NCBI RefSeq assembly: GCF_938039215.1 | Contig: NZ_CALHVI010000042.1 | Span: 1 to 10,839, forward strand | Source: an uncultured Porphyromonas sp. | GTDB lineage: Bacteria > Bacteroidota > Bacteroidia > Bacteroidales > Porphyromonadaceae | Direction of reading: 5' to 3' | Length of the DNA stretch: 10,839 nt | In this document: positions 1-7,165 of the stretch, one piece after another | How the letters are laid out: every line of letters starts with the position of its first letter | Numbering within the stretch: position 1 is the stretch's first letter | Translations under genes and position numbers: made by a program | The notes under the pieces: model-generated | Told to the model about the DNA's origin: nothing | What the model saw: only the letters and a program-made list of their open reading frames with translations | Databases searched by the model: none

Positions 1-51
<51 letters not shown>

Positions 52-258
52 GGAGCGAGTTCAAAAGGCATCTTCTAAATGGTGCTTGTTATTTAGAGTA
101 TGTACTCTCATCTTGTTTACATGTTATAGATAGAGAGAATAAAAGAAGCTGGGAGTCAGTTGTCTTTAAGTATTACACTTCGGTCGTAAAAAAGAGGTGT
201 TGATGTTAAAGCAAGTGTTTAAGGAAAAATCTTCCATCCCCGGCGGAAGTTGAAAGAG
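52..258 (+). other. 16S-tRNA internal transcribed spacer
   Basis: AT-rich spacer between the 16S end and tRNA-Ile, without an open reading frame of note. It has the usual position and length of the first part of a Bacteroidetes rRNA spacer. A small dyad (GAGTATGTACTC, about 97-108) is visible. It would be processed out of the primary transcript. Confidence 0.75.
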
Positions 259-332
259 AGTCCTATAGCTCAGTTGGTTAGAGCGCTACACTGATAATGT
301 AGAGGTCGGCAGTTCAAATCTGCCTGGGACTA
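259..332 (+). tRNA. tRNA-Ile (anticodon GAU)
   Basis: A complete 74-base cloverleaf. The acceptor AGTCCTA pairs with TGGGACT at the 3' end (one G-U). The D arm is GCTCAGTTGGTTAGAGC. The anticodon stem CTACA/TGTAG encloses loop CTGATAA with anticodon GAT. The T arm is GGCAG-TTCAAAT-CTGCC. The 3' CCA is not encoded. It sits in the usual place in a 16S-23S spacer. Confidence 0.97.
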
Positions 333-350
333 CTTAAGAGACTTTACTCT

Positions 351-424
351 GGGGGATTAGCTCAGCTGGCTAGAGCACCTGCTTTGCACGCAGGGGGTCA
401 ACGGTTCGAATCCGTTATTCTCCA
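351..424 (+). tRNA. tRNA-Ala (anticodon UGC)
   Basis: A complete 74-base cloverleaf. Acceptor GGGGGAT pairs with ATTCTCC with two G-U pairs. The anticodon stem CCTGC/GCAGG holds loop TTTGCAC with anticodon TGC. The T arm is AACGG-TTCGAAT-CCGTT. CCA is not encoded. It lies 18 bases after tRNA-Ile, the standard Ile-Ala spacer pair. In a normal operon 23S rRNA would follow; here a terminator begins 11 bases downstream. Confidence 0.97.
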
Positions 425-435
425 CTCCTTTTATG

Positions 436-477
436 AATCGGTTGATCAAGGTTACTTGGTCAACCGATTTTGTTTTT
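436..477 (+). terminator. Rho-independent terminator directly after tRNA-Ala
   Basis: A 15-bp stem (436-450 with 455-469; one G-U pair) around a 4-base loop GTTA, followed by a T-rich tail (TTTTGTTTTT). It ends the rRNA transcript right after tRNA-Ala, where 23S and 5S rRNA would be expected. It may be the terminator that normally follows 5S. Confidence 0.9.
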
Positions 478-670
478 ACTACCTCCGTCTTATTTATTGA
501 GATCGCTCCATCACTTCCCTAGCCATTGAGGAGTTTCTTTCTCTCATGAGGGTGGGGAGATCTCGACGATGTAAGACGAAGCTCACAGCACATGTCAAGC
601 GTCTGAAGGATCGGCTAGCATCGGAGGTGGATGAGGCCCTTTTCTGTTTCCCTGGGAAGGAGCCAAATGG

Positions 671-754
671 ACCCTACGGTAGGTCGCAAGGACGACCTAC
701 TGTGGGTCATCGATGCGACCTACCGTAGGTTTTTAAGGCGACCTATCGTAGGTC
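671..754. repeat. Array of four 15-bp palindromes, 23-bp period (copy 1)
   Basis: Units start at 671, 694, 717 and 740, exactly 23 bp apart, and follow consensus GACCTACNGTAGGTC with 8-bp spacers of unrelated sequence. Unit 1 (669-688) can pair with unit 3 (714-733) with one mismatch, and unit 2 with unit 4 with one mismatch at the centre. Shared flanks (CCTGGGAAGGAGCCAAA about 651-667; GCCCCTTC 775-782) recur in inverted orientation around the array at 4422-4505, so this is a copy of a mobile or interspersed intergenic element of about 130 bp. Minisatellite-bearing MITEs with about 23-bp units are known in P. gingivalis (from memory); whether this belongs to them is untested. Confidence 0.9.
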
Positions 755-1015
755 TCTTTTTTGCCCCTCCCGTAGCCCCTTCTGTGTGGGGTAGTGTGCG
801 CCCTATCTTTGGACTAGAGCCTTTGCTTGATGAGGGGCGAGGGGGGAGTCGCATCAATCTCAGTTCAGCTGTCCCAATTGGAGAAATTCCGATGAGAGAG
901 GTGAGTGGCTAGGAAGTGCCATTCTTATAGCTGAGACTCGTCCCGCTTCCACTCTGATTATTATCCCTCCGTCCTCACATCCTTATACTAAGCGTACCTA
1001 CAGGGGAGTTTTTGC

Positions 1016-1023
1016 TACCTTTG
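1016..1023 (+). promoter_or_regulatory. Candidate -7 box for topA-truA
   Basis: TACCTTTG matches the Bacteroidetes sigma-ABfr -7 consensus TAnnTTTG exactly and lies 53 bases before the topA start, which would give a leader of about 45 bases. No good -33 TTTG is seen about 20 bases upstream, so support is partial. Confidence 0.5.
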
Positions 1024-1075
1024 TCGGCATAAAATAAACCTAGCGGTCGAAGGCGGCCACTTTACCACACGATAA

Positions 1076-3445
1076 ATGAAGTTAGTCATCGTAGAGTCCC
1101 CGAAGAAGGCTGAGCTTATCTCAGGCTTCCTCAAGAAGCATCACCTGAACGATTACAAGGTCATGGCCAGCGCTGGTCATGTGCGTGATCTCAAGCAACA
1201 TTCCTTCAGTGTGAATGTCGAAGATCACTTCCGCCCCGAGTATGTCATCAATGACGATAAGAAGAATCTGGTGCGGGAACTCAAGGCTGAAGCGAAAAAG
1301 GCGGAACTCGTTTATCTAGCTTCCGATGAAGACCGTGAAGGGGAGGCTATCGCTTGGCATCTAAGTGAGGCCCTGGGACTGAAGCCCGAGAAGACCCGCC
1401 GTATCGTCTTCCATGAGATCACGGCCGAAGCCTTCCTCGAAGCGCTGGAGCATCCACGGGAGGTGAATATGGATCTTGTCGATGCCCAGCAGGCTCGCCG
1501 TATCCTGGACCGCATCGTGGGCTTTGAGCTCTCTCCCGTGCTCTGGAAGCGTATCCGCCCTTCGCTCTCTGCGGGGCGTGTGCAGTCGGTGGCTGTGCGC
1601 CTCATCGTCGATCGTGAGCGTGAGATCAATGCCTTCGTACCCCAGTCTTCCTACCGCCTTCAGGCTACTTTCCTCCTGCCTTCAGGGGAGAAGCTGGCCA
1701 CTACGCTTGATCATCGCTTCTCCTCTGCTGAGGAGGCTGCCGAACTGATGAAGCTCTGCGCTTCGTCTACCTTCTCTATTGGAGACATTGCCCGCAAGGC
1801 TACCCGTCGTTCGCCCGCTGCGCCCTTCACCACCTCCACACTTCAGCAGGAGGCGGCTCAGAAGCTCGGCTATTCGGTCTCGCAGACGATGCGCCTAGCG
1901 CAGTCCCTCTACGAGTCGGGGCATATCACCTACATGCGTACCGACTCGGTCAATCTCTCCAATCAAGCTCTTGCCGCCATTGCTGCTCAGATCGAGCGTC
2001 ATCCAGGCAAGGCTTACCACCAGCCTCGTAAGTATCAGACCAAGAGCAAGGGGGCTCAGGAAGCGCACGAAGCGATCCGCCCCACCTATGTCGATCGTGA
2101 ACAGATCGACGGCACTCCACAGGAGCAGCGTCTCTATGACCTGATCCGCAAGCGTACACTTGCCTCTCAGATGGCCGATGCTCGTCTGGAGCGTACGACG
2201 GTCTCCATCCCCGTGCCTCGTACGGACTATGCCTTCGTTGCCCAAGGTGAAGTGATTACTTTCCGAGGCTTCCTCGATGTCTATATGGAGGGCTCGAGCG
2301 AAGAGGGAGTAGGGGAGGCTACCAAGCTCCTTCCCGCCGTGAAGGAAGGGGAAGGACTGACACTCTCCGCACTTCAAGGGGATGAGCGCTTCACCCAGCG
2401 CCCTGCCCGCTATACGGAGGCTTCGATGGTGAGCAAGATGGAAGAGCTCGGCATTGGCCGTCCTTCTACCTATGCCCCTACGATCCAGACGATCCAGAAC
2501 CGTGGCTATGTCGAGCGTGCCGACCGTGAAGGTCAGCCACGTAGCTATACCGTGCTCACCCTCGAGGATGGGCAGGTCACTCGGGAGACACGTCAGGAGA
2601 TCTATGGAGCAGAGCGCAGCAAGCTCTTCCCCACGGATGTTGGGATCGTCGTCAATGACTTCCTCGTGGAGCAGTTCCCCAATATCGTGGACTACAACTT
2701 CACCGCTCGTGTGGAGGAAGAGTTCGATACCATCGCTGAGGGCAAGGCTCCGTGGACGGGTACGATCGGAGATTTCTATTCGGACTTCCATCCTGGAGTC
2801 GAGCGTGCGACGAACGAGCGCACTGCCCAGCGTGTCGGTCAGCGCATCCTAGGCGTACAGCCTGAGACGGGGCTACCTGTCTCGGTGAGCATCGGGCGCT
2901 ACGGCCCCATGGCCCAGCTAGGTGCTACGGACGCAGAGGAGAAGCCTCGCTTCGCATCCCTCCAGCCTGGGCAGTCGATCGAGACGATCACTCTGGAGGA
3001 AGCTCTTTCGCTCTTTGACCTTCCGAAGACCCTTGGTGAATACGAGGGGCAAACGATGACGGTCGCTGTCGGGCGCTTTGGCCCTTATGTCCGCCATGCG
3101 GGGAAGTTCTACAGCCTGCCTAAGGAGGTCGATCCTCTGTCGTGCACTTCGGACGAAGCGATCAAGATCATCGAAGAGAAGCGTCAGAGCGAGGAGAAGA
3201 GCCTGCTGAAGACCTTCGACGAAGATCCCGAACTATCCATCCGTGCAGGTCGCTTTGGCCCCTACCTCAAATACAAGGGCGACAACTATAAGCTCCCCAA
3301 GGGTGAAGATCCTACTGCGCTGACCTACGAAGCGTGTATGAAGCTCATCGCCGACACTCCTGCGAAGACGGCTCGTAAGAGCGGTGCACGCAAGACGGCA
3401 TCGGCAGGCAAGACCACTACCCGCACACGGAAAGCGAAGAGCTAA
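1076..3445 (+). CDS. topA: DNA topoisomerase I (type IA)
   Basis: Relaxes negatively supercoiled DNA in the cytoplasm by cutting and rejoining one strand. The 789-residue protein starts with a TOPRIM domain (MKLVIVESPKK, Glu7; metal-binding Asp84-x-Asp86-x-Glu88 in LASDEDREGEAIAWHL). The active-site tyrosine is Tyr286 in GHITYMRTDS, with Arg288 beside it as in E. coli Tyr319/Arg321. The C-terminus lacks the Cys4 zinc fingers of E. coli TopA. It has three glycine-rich TopA C-terminal repeats (GRYGP about 607, GRFGP about 666 and about 725) and a Lys/Arg-rich tail (about 764-789) suited to DNA binding, as usual in Bacteroidetes. The ATG at 1076 opens the TOPRIM motif directly and has no Shine-Dalgarno. 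truA follows after 3 bases, so the two are probably cotranscribed. Confidence 0.97.
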   Translation: MKLVIVESPKKAELISGFLKKHHLNDYKVMASAGHVRDLKQHSFSVNVEDHFRPEYVINDDKKNLVRELKAEAKKAELVYLASDEDREGEAIAWHLSEALGLKPEKTRRIVFHEITAEAFLEALEHPREVNMDLVDAQQARRILDRIVGFELSPVLWKRIRPSLSAGRVQSVAVRLIVDREREINAFVPQSSYRLQATFLLPSGEKLATTLDHRFSSAEEAAELMKLCASSTFSIGDIARKATRRSPAAPFTTSTLQQEAAQKLGYSVSQTMRLAQSLYESGHITYMRTDSVNLSNQALAAIAAQIERHPGKAYHQPRKYQTKSKGAQEAHEAIRPTYVDREQIDGTPQEQRLYDLIRKRTLASQMADARLERTTVSIPVPRTDYAFVAQGEVITFRGFLDVYMEGSSEEGVGEATKLLPAVKEGEGLTLSALQGDERFTQRPARYTEASMVSKMEELGIGRPSTYAPTIQTIQNRGYVERADREGQPRSYTVLTLEDGQVTRETRQEIYGAERSKLFPTDVGIVVNDFLVEQFPNIVDYNFTARVEEEFDTIAEGKAPWTGTIGDFYSDFHPGVERATNERTAQRVGQRILGVQPETGLPVSVSIGRYGPMAQLGATDAEEKPRFASLQPGQSIETITLEEALSLFDLPKTLGEYEGQTMTVAVGRFGPYVRHAGKFYSLPKEVDPLSCTSDEAIKIIEEKRQSEEKSLLKTFDEDPELSIRAGRFGPYLKYKGDNYKLPKGEDPTALTYEACMKLIADTPAKTARKSGARKTASAGKTTTRTRKAKS

Positions 3446-3448
3446 GGG

Positions 3449-4210
3449 ATGCGCTACTTCATCACGCTGAGCTACGACGGCACGAATTATAGTGGCTGGC
3501 AGACACAGCCTGATGCTACGACGGTGCAGGAGACCATCGAGCAGGCTCTGACGCTGGTCGCTCGTTCCTTCGAACCCATCGCTATCCTCGGTGCTGGACG
3601 CACAGATGCAGGGGTGCATGCCCGTGGGATGGTCGCTCATGTAGACCTCCCGATGTCTCTGGACGAAGCCCGTCAGCTCATCTACCGCACCGACCGCTAC
3701 CTGCCTCACGACATTGCCCTACATGGCATTCGCCCCGTCACAGAGGAGGCGCATGCTCGCTTCAGTGCCACCTCCCGCACCTACCGCTACTATGTCACCC
3801 TTCGGAAGGATCCCTTCCAAGAGGCACGCATGCTTCGCCTGCACTTCCCTCTAGACTTCGATCGGATGAATGAGGCTGCGGAGCGACTGAAGGACTTCAC
3901 CGACTTCACGAGCTTCAGCAAGCTGCACACCGATGTCAAGACGAACAACTGTCGGGTGACGGAGGCTTACTGGCAAGCGGGTTCGGAAGAAGGGCAATGG
4001 ATCTTCACCATCACCGCTGACCGCTTCCTGAGGAATATGGTGCGAGCCATCGTCGGGACGCTCTTCCAAGTCGGGAAGGGTCGCCTCTCTGTCGAAGACT
4101 TCTGTGCGGTCATCGATGCCAAAGATCGTGGTCAAGCCGGATCTTCGGCCCCTGCACATGCGCTCTACCTCGAGCATGTGGGTTATCCCGCAGAGATCTA
4201 CCTAGACTAA
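3449..4210 (+). CDS. truA: tRNA pseudouridine(38-40) synthase TruA
   Basis: Converts uridines 38, 39 and 40 in the anticodon arm of many tRNAs to pseudouridine. The 253-residue length is normal for the family. The catalytic motif GAGRTDAGVHARG puts the nucleophile at Asp53 (E. coli Asp60). The N-terminal RYFITLSYDGTNYSGWQ and the C-terminal RFLRNMVRAIVGTL motif are family hallmarks. Its ATG lies 3 bases after the topA stop, which suggests one mRNA with translational coupling. A strong hairpin terminator about 80 bases downstream closes the unit. Pairing with topA has no obvious functional logic beyond shared housekeeping expression. Confidence 0.97.
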   Translation: MRYFITLSYDGTNYSGWQTQPDATTVQETIEQALTLVARSFEPIAILGAGRTDAGVHARGMVAHVDLPMSLDEARQLIYRTDRYLPHDIALHGIRPVTEEAHARFSATSRTYRYYVTLRKDPFQEARMLRLHFPLDFDRMNEAAERLKDFTDFTSFSKLHTDVKTNNCRVTEAYWQAGSEEGQWIFTITADRFLRNMVRAIVGTLFQVGKGRLSVEDFCAVIDAKDRGQAGSSAPAHALYLEHVGYPAEIYLD

Positions 4211-4292
4211 GGCTGTCGAGTCGCTTCCCCGAGCTGGCAAGAGCTACTACATCGAGGTATAGCCTCCCGCTCCTCCCCTCTACTTTTATAAG

Positions 4293-4360
4293 AGCCCCCT
4301 TTAGCAATCCAACAGAGAAGAAGCATGCCTTCTACTCCTCGGTTGCTAAAGGGGGCTTTT
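4293..4360 (+). terminator. Terminator after truA, possibly bidirectional
   Basis: Perfect 15-bp stem AGCCCCCTTTAGCAA (4293-4307) with its complement at 4343-4357, followed by TTTT. The 35-base loop contains a further small inverted repeat (AGAAG/CTTCT around GCATGC). On the other strand the stem is followed by TTATAAAA, so it might also work in reverse, although no convergent gene is present. The long loop is unusual for a simple terminator. Confidence 0.82.
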
Positions 4361-4421
4361 CATTGTCGTAAGGTCGCTCTCCTGCCCGTCTGCAGGAAGG
4401 GGCTCGATGCACCCCAAATAA

Positions 4422-4505
4422 AACCTACTGTAGGTCGTCTTGGCGACCCACGGTAGGTCGGTCGGACGACCTACAGTAGGTTTTTTCGGCGACCTACCGT
4501 GGGTC
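4422..4505. repeat. Array of four 15-bp palindromes, 23-bp period (copy 2, inverted)
   Basis: Units A-D start at 4422, 4445, 4468 and 4491, again exactly 23 bp apart. A (AACCTACTGTAGGTC) and C (GACCTACAGTAGGTT) are perfect reverse complements, as are B (GACCCACGGTAGGTC) and D (GACCTACCGTGGGTC). With flanks, A:C extends to 21 bp (4420-4440/4464-4484) and B:D to 19 bp (4442-4460/4490-4508) counting G-U pairs. Read on the minus strand, the unit order and most central bases match copy 1 at 671-754, and the flank CCTAGGGAAGGCTCCAAA matches the flank of copy 1. The two copies are therefore inverted relative to each other, around topA-truA. Confidence 0.92.
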
Positions 4506-4725
4506 GTTTTTGGAGCCTTCCCTAGGCCCGCCTGAGAGGGGGCTGAGAGGCTCGCTTTCCCCGAGTCAGATGAGCCATCCTCTTCCTTCAGAAGTTGCTG
4601 GGGGAAGTTCGGATAGAGACGAAATCCCCCTCGCTGAGGCACAGTCGCTTAGGGCTTCGTCGCGAGTCCTTCGGTCTTCCTCAGAAGATCGTCAGGGGGT
4701 AAGGTGCTGGTACACTCTTTTTTCG

Positions 4726-4733
4726 TATATTTG
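4726..4733 (+). promoter_or_regulatory. Candidate -7 box for rpsA
   Basis: TATATTTG fits the Bacteroidetes -7 consensus TAnnTTTG exactly. It predicts a transcript start near 4740 and a leader of about 105 bases. No clear -33 TTTG is seen at the expected distance. Confidence 0.55.
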
Positions 4734-4750
4734 TCCCCGACTTTTGTGGG

Positions 4751-4816
4751 GGAGTGCATCGCTTGATGTCCACTTTAACTGAGGTCAACAAGCCATGTGC
4801 TCCACTATAGGAGTGC
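4751..4816 (+). promoter_or_regulatory. Possible structured leader of rpsA
   Basis: The segment ATGTGCTCC (4795-4803) can pair locally with GGAGTGC at 4810-4816 (7 bp, loop ACTATA) or at a distance with GGAGTGCAT at 4751-4759 (9 bp); both use G-U wobbles. The two are mutually exclusive and lie in the predicted untranslated leader. S1 controls its own translation in E. coli, so a switchable leader is reasonable, but nothing here proves it. Confidence 0.3.
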
Positions 4817-4845
4817 TCGTGTGTAATTCATAGTAAGTTTAACAA

Positions 4846-6639
4846 ATGGAAAATTTGAAAGAGATCAAGCCCATCGCGGACTTCAACTGGGATGAGTTTG
4901 AGCAGGGAGAGGTAGCTTGCTCTGCTTCCCGCAAGGAGCAAGAAGCAGCTTATGACAGCACCCTGAACAGCGTAAAGGATCAGGAAGTTGTCATCGGTAC
5001 GGTTACCAAGATCGGTAAGCGTGAAGTACTCGTAGACATCGGCTTCAAGAGCGAAGGTAGCATCAGCGCTGCTGAGTTCCGCTACAATCCTGAACTTCAG
5101 GTAGGCGACAAGGTCGAAGTCTTCATCGAATCACAGGAAGATAAGAAGGGGCAGCTCGTCCTGTCTCACCGCCAGGCTCGTGTAGCACGCTCCTGGGATC
5201 GTATCAACGAAGCCCTCGAGAAGGACGAAGTGGTACGTGGATATGTCAAGTGCCGTACGAAGGGTGGTATGATCGTCGATATCTTCGGTATCGAAGCCTT
5301 CCTCCCTGGCTCACAGATCGACGTACGTCCTATCCGCGACTACGATGCTTATGTCGACAAGACCATGGAGTTCAAGATCGTCAAGATCAACCAGGACTTC
5401 AAGAACGTCGTCGTATCGCATAAGATCCTCATCGAAGCTGAACTCGAAGCTCAGAAGGCTGAGATCATCAGCAAGCTCGAGAAGGGTCAGGTCCTCGAAG
5501 GGGTTGTCAAGAACATCACTTCTTACGGTGCCTTCATCGACCTCGGTGGTATCGATGGTCTTGTCCACATCACCGACCTGTCTTGGGGCCGTGTATCTCA
5601 CCCCAGCGAAGTCGTTTCGCTCGACCAGAAGCTCAATGTCGTTATCCTTGAGTTCGACGAAGCTAAGAAGCGTATCGCTCTTGGCCTCAAGCAGCTCCAG
5701 CCACATCCATGGGATAGCCTCGACGCTAACCTCAAGGTGGGCGACAAGATCAAGGGTAAGGTCGTCGTCCTGGCTGACTACGGTGCCTTCATCGAAGTGG
5801 CTCCTGGCGTAGAAGGTCTTGTTCATATCTCTGAGATGTCTTGGACGCAGCACGTTCGCTCGGCTCAGGAACTCCTCAAGGTAGGTGACGAAGTCGAAGC
5901 TGTCATCCTCTCGCTTGACCGCGAAGAGCGCAAGATGAGCCTCGGTCTCAAGCAGCTCAAGGAAGATCCATGGGAAAACATCGACAAGCGCTTCCCCATC
6001 GGTTCTCGCCACACGGCTAAGGTCCGCAACTTCACCAACTTCGGTGTCTTCGTAGAGATCGAAGAAGGTATCGACGGCCTCGTGCACATCTCTGACCTCT
6101 CTTGGACGAAGAAGATCAAGCATCCTAACGAGTTCACCGAAGTAGGTGCTCCTCTGGAGATCGTTGTCCTCGAGATCGACAAGGAAAACCGTCGCCTCTC
6201 TCTCGGCCACAAGCAGCTCGAGGAGAACCCATGGAACGCCTTCGAAGCTGACTTCAAGGTCGGTACCATCCACGAAGGTACCATCCGTGAGTTCGTCGAA
6301 AAGGGCGCAGTCGTTGCTCTCCCCGAAGGTGTAGAAGCCTTCGCTACGCCTAAGCATCTGGTCAAGGCCGATGGTACGCAGGCGGTCAAGGGTGAGACCC
6401 TCCCCTTCAAGGTGATCGAATTCAACAAGGATGCTCGTCGCATCATCGTCTCGCACAGCCGTACTTTCGAAGACGAAGCTAAGGCTGAAGCTCGTGCTAG
6501 CGAACGCGCTGAGCGTGCCGAACGCCAGTCACGCAACCAGGATGCCGCTGCTGCTGTCGCTGCTACCAACGCAGCTACGGAGAAGGCTACCCTCGGTGAC
6601 CTCGACGCACTGGCAGCCCTCAAGGAAAAGCTCTCCTAA
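4846..6639 (+). CDS. rpsA: 30S ribosomal protein S1
   Basis: Ribosomal protein that binds mRNA and helps load it on the 30S subunit, which matters in Bacteroidetes where Shine-Dalgarno pairing is little used. The 597-residue protein has six S1 (OB-fold) domains at about 46-110, 128-194, 213-284, 298-372, 386-458 and 473-540. Domains 3-5 are the best conserved (GAFIDLGGIDGLVHITDLSW, GAFIEVAPGVEGLVHISEMSW, GVFVEIEEGIDGLVHISDLSW). The first two and the last are diverged, as is normal. The tail (about 541-597) is Ala/Glu/Arg-rich and looks helical. The start ATG follows an AT-rich stretch (AGTTTAACAA) without Shine-Dalgarno. Codon use is strongly biased to C-ending codons, as in a highly expressed gene. 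It is a single-gene unit with its own promoter box and terminator. Confidence 0.97.
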   Translation: MENLKEIKPIADFNWDEFEQGEVACSASRKEQEAAYDSTLNSVKDQEVVIGTVTKIGKREVLVDIGFKSEGSISAAEFRYNPELQVGDKVEVFIESQEDKKGQLVLSHRQARVARSWDRINEALEKDEVVRGYVKCRTKGGMIVDIFGIEAFLPGSQIDVRPIRDYDAYVDKTMEFKIVKINQDFKNVVVSHKILIEAELEAQKAEIISKLEKGQVLEGVVKNITSYGAFIDLGGIDGLVHITDLSWGRVSHPSEVVSLDQKLNVVILEFDEAKKRIALGLKQLQPHPWDSLDANLKVGDKIKGKVVVLADYGAFIEVAPGVEGLVHISEMSWTQHVRSAQELLKVGDEVEAVILSLDREERKMSLGLKQLKEDPWENIDKRFPIGSRHTAKVRNFTNFGVFVEIEEGIDGLVHISDLSWTKKIKHPNEFTEVGAPLEIVVLEIDKENRRLSLGHKQLEENPWNAFEADFKVGTIHEGTIREFVEKGAVVALPEGVEAFATPKHLVKADGTQAVKGETLPFKVIEFNKDARRIIVSHSRTFEDEAKAEARASERAERAERQSRNQDAAAAVAATNAATEKATLGDLDALAALKEKLS

Positions 6640-6668
6640 TCGGAGGCTTCCCCAAGCTAAATAGAAGG

Positions 6669-6713
6669 CTCCGCCCCTCGAAGCTCCGTGCTTCGAGGGG
6701 CGGAGTTCTTTTA
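6669..6713 (+). terminator. Terminator after rpsA
   Basis: Perfect 16-bp GC-rich stem CTCCGCCCCTCGAAGC (6669-6684) with its complement at 6690-6705, loop TCCGT, then TTCTTTTA. It starts 30 bases after the rpsA stop. It isolates rpsA from the accessory genes to the right. Confidence 0.93.
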
Positions 6714-7165
6714 TACCATTGGTGCCATTATATCCAATGTAGAAGAGACGTTTATGATCCAGGGGCTTAGTTTAGGGCTTCCTGACTGGAGTGTCTCTTG
6801 GAAGGGAAATGCTTCCTAGATGATAAAATCAGAAGTGTTTATCATGAGATGTCAGCTAATGGACCTAGAGTGAGCGTGTATTGTATGGAAGGTATAGTAT
6901 GATAGTCGAACGTACTGCTACTAAATGTAATAAGCTTACTATTGTTCATTGCACTGTTAGGTTTTTACTCCTGATCTTCTCTTATGATTAGGAATGGATA
7001 TTTATTATATATTGTTAATATATATATTTGTATGTCTGAAGGTGGTATACCCTGACTTAAATAGGGGGTTAATGTTCACTAGAATCTGAGTCTCTTGCTG
7101 TTTGATCCTATCTTTCTATGATGGAACGATTCCGTACAGCCAAAGATTAAGTATGTCTATATGTA
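6714..7165. other. AT-rich intergenic region before the accessory gene pair
   Basis: About 450 bases, clearly more AT-rich than the housekeeping genes on the left. I see no gene, RNA or repeat except the promoter-like box near 7023. The longest AT run lies at about 6997-7029. It marks the border between core genes and the gene pair on the right and may be a boundary of acquired DNA; no direct repeats or integration sites are visible. Confidence 0.6.
7023..7030 (+). promoter_or_regulatory. Candidate -7 box for the accessory gene pair
   Basis: TATATTTG is an exact TAnnTTTG match, with a -33-like TTTA at 7001-7004 (18-base spacer). The transcript would start near 7037 and carry a leader of roughly 130 bases before the ATG at 7166. 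The surrounding AT-rich sequence makes chance matches more likely. Confidence 0.45.

Larger units (their letters stand above)
478..1075. other. Intergenic region upstream of topA
   Basis: About 600 bases without a convincing gene. It contains one copy of a palindromic-array element (about 650-782) and a promoter-like box close to topA. Short open frames here (for example 546-728 and 631-912) run through the palindromes, overlap each other and show no recognisable protein features, so they are not called. The part from 783 to about 1010 shows nothing further that I recognise. Confidence 0.7.
4361..4845. other. Intergenic region upstream of rpsA
   Basis: 485 bases without a convincing gene. 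It holds the second copy of the palindromic-array element (about 4396-4524), a promoter box at 4726-4733 and a leader of about 105 bases with competing hairpins. The reading frames crossing the array (for example 4510-4782 on + and 4346-4642 on -) show no protein-like features and are not called. Confidence 0.75.

Noticed and set aside
425..480. Remnant of 23S rRNA after tRNA-Ala
   Set aside because: The bases here are taken up by a terminator hairpin, and nothing resembles the start or end of 23S or 5S rRNA.
671..754. CRISPR array
   Set aside because: Spacers are only 8 bp, units are full palindromes that vary in sequence, and no cas genes are near.
546..912. Two overlapping short frames upstream of topA
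   Set aside because: They run through the palindromic array, so their sequence is explained by the repeats. No protein-like composition or start signal.
1895..2791. Open frame on the minus strand (298 codons) inside topA
   Set aside because: It is fully antisense to conserved TopA sequence, with no promoter, start context or recognisable domain.
5311..6456. Long open frame on the minus strand (381 codons) opposite rpsA
   Set aside because: It is a shadow of the strongly biased rpsA codons. The product is an acidic, low-complexity string without motifs, and the plus strand clearly encodes S1 domains.
6714..7165. Small gene, non-coding RNA or degenerate gene in the AT-rich gap
   Set aside because: No open frame of useful length, no long hairpin after the rpsA terminator and no similarity to neighbouring genes could be seen by eye.
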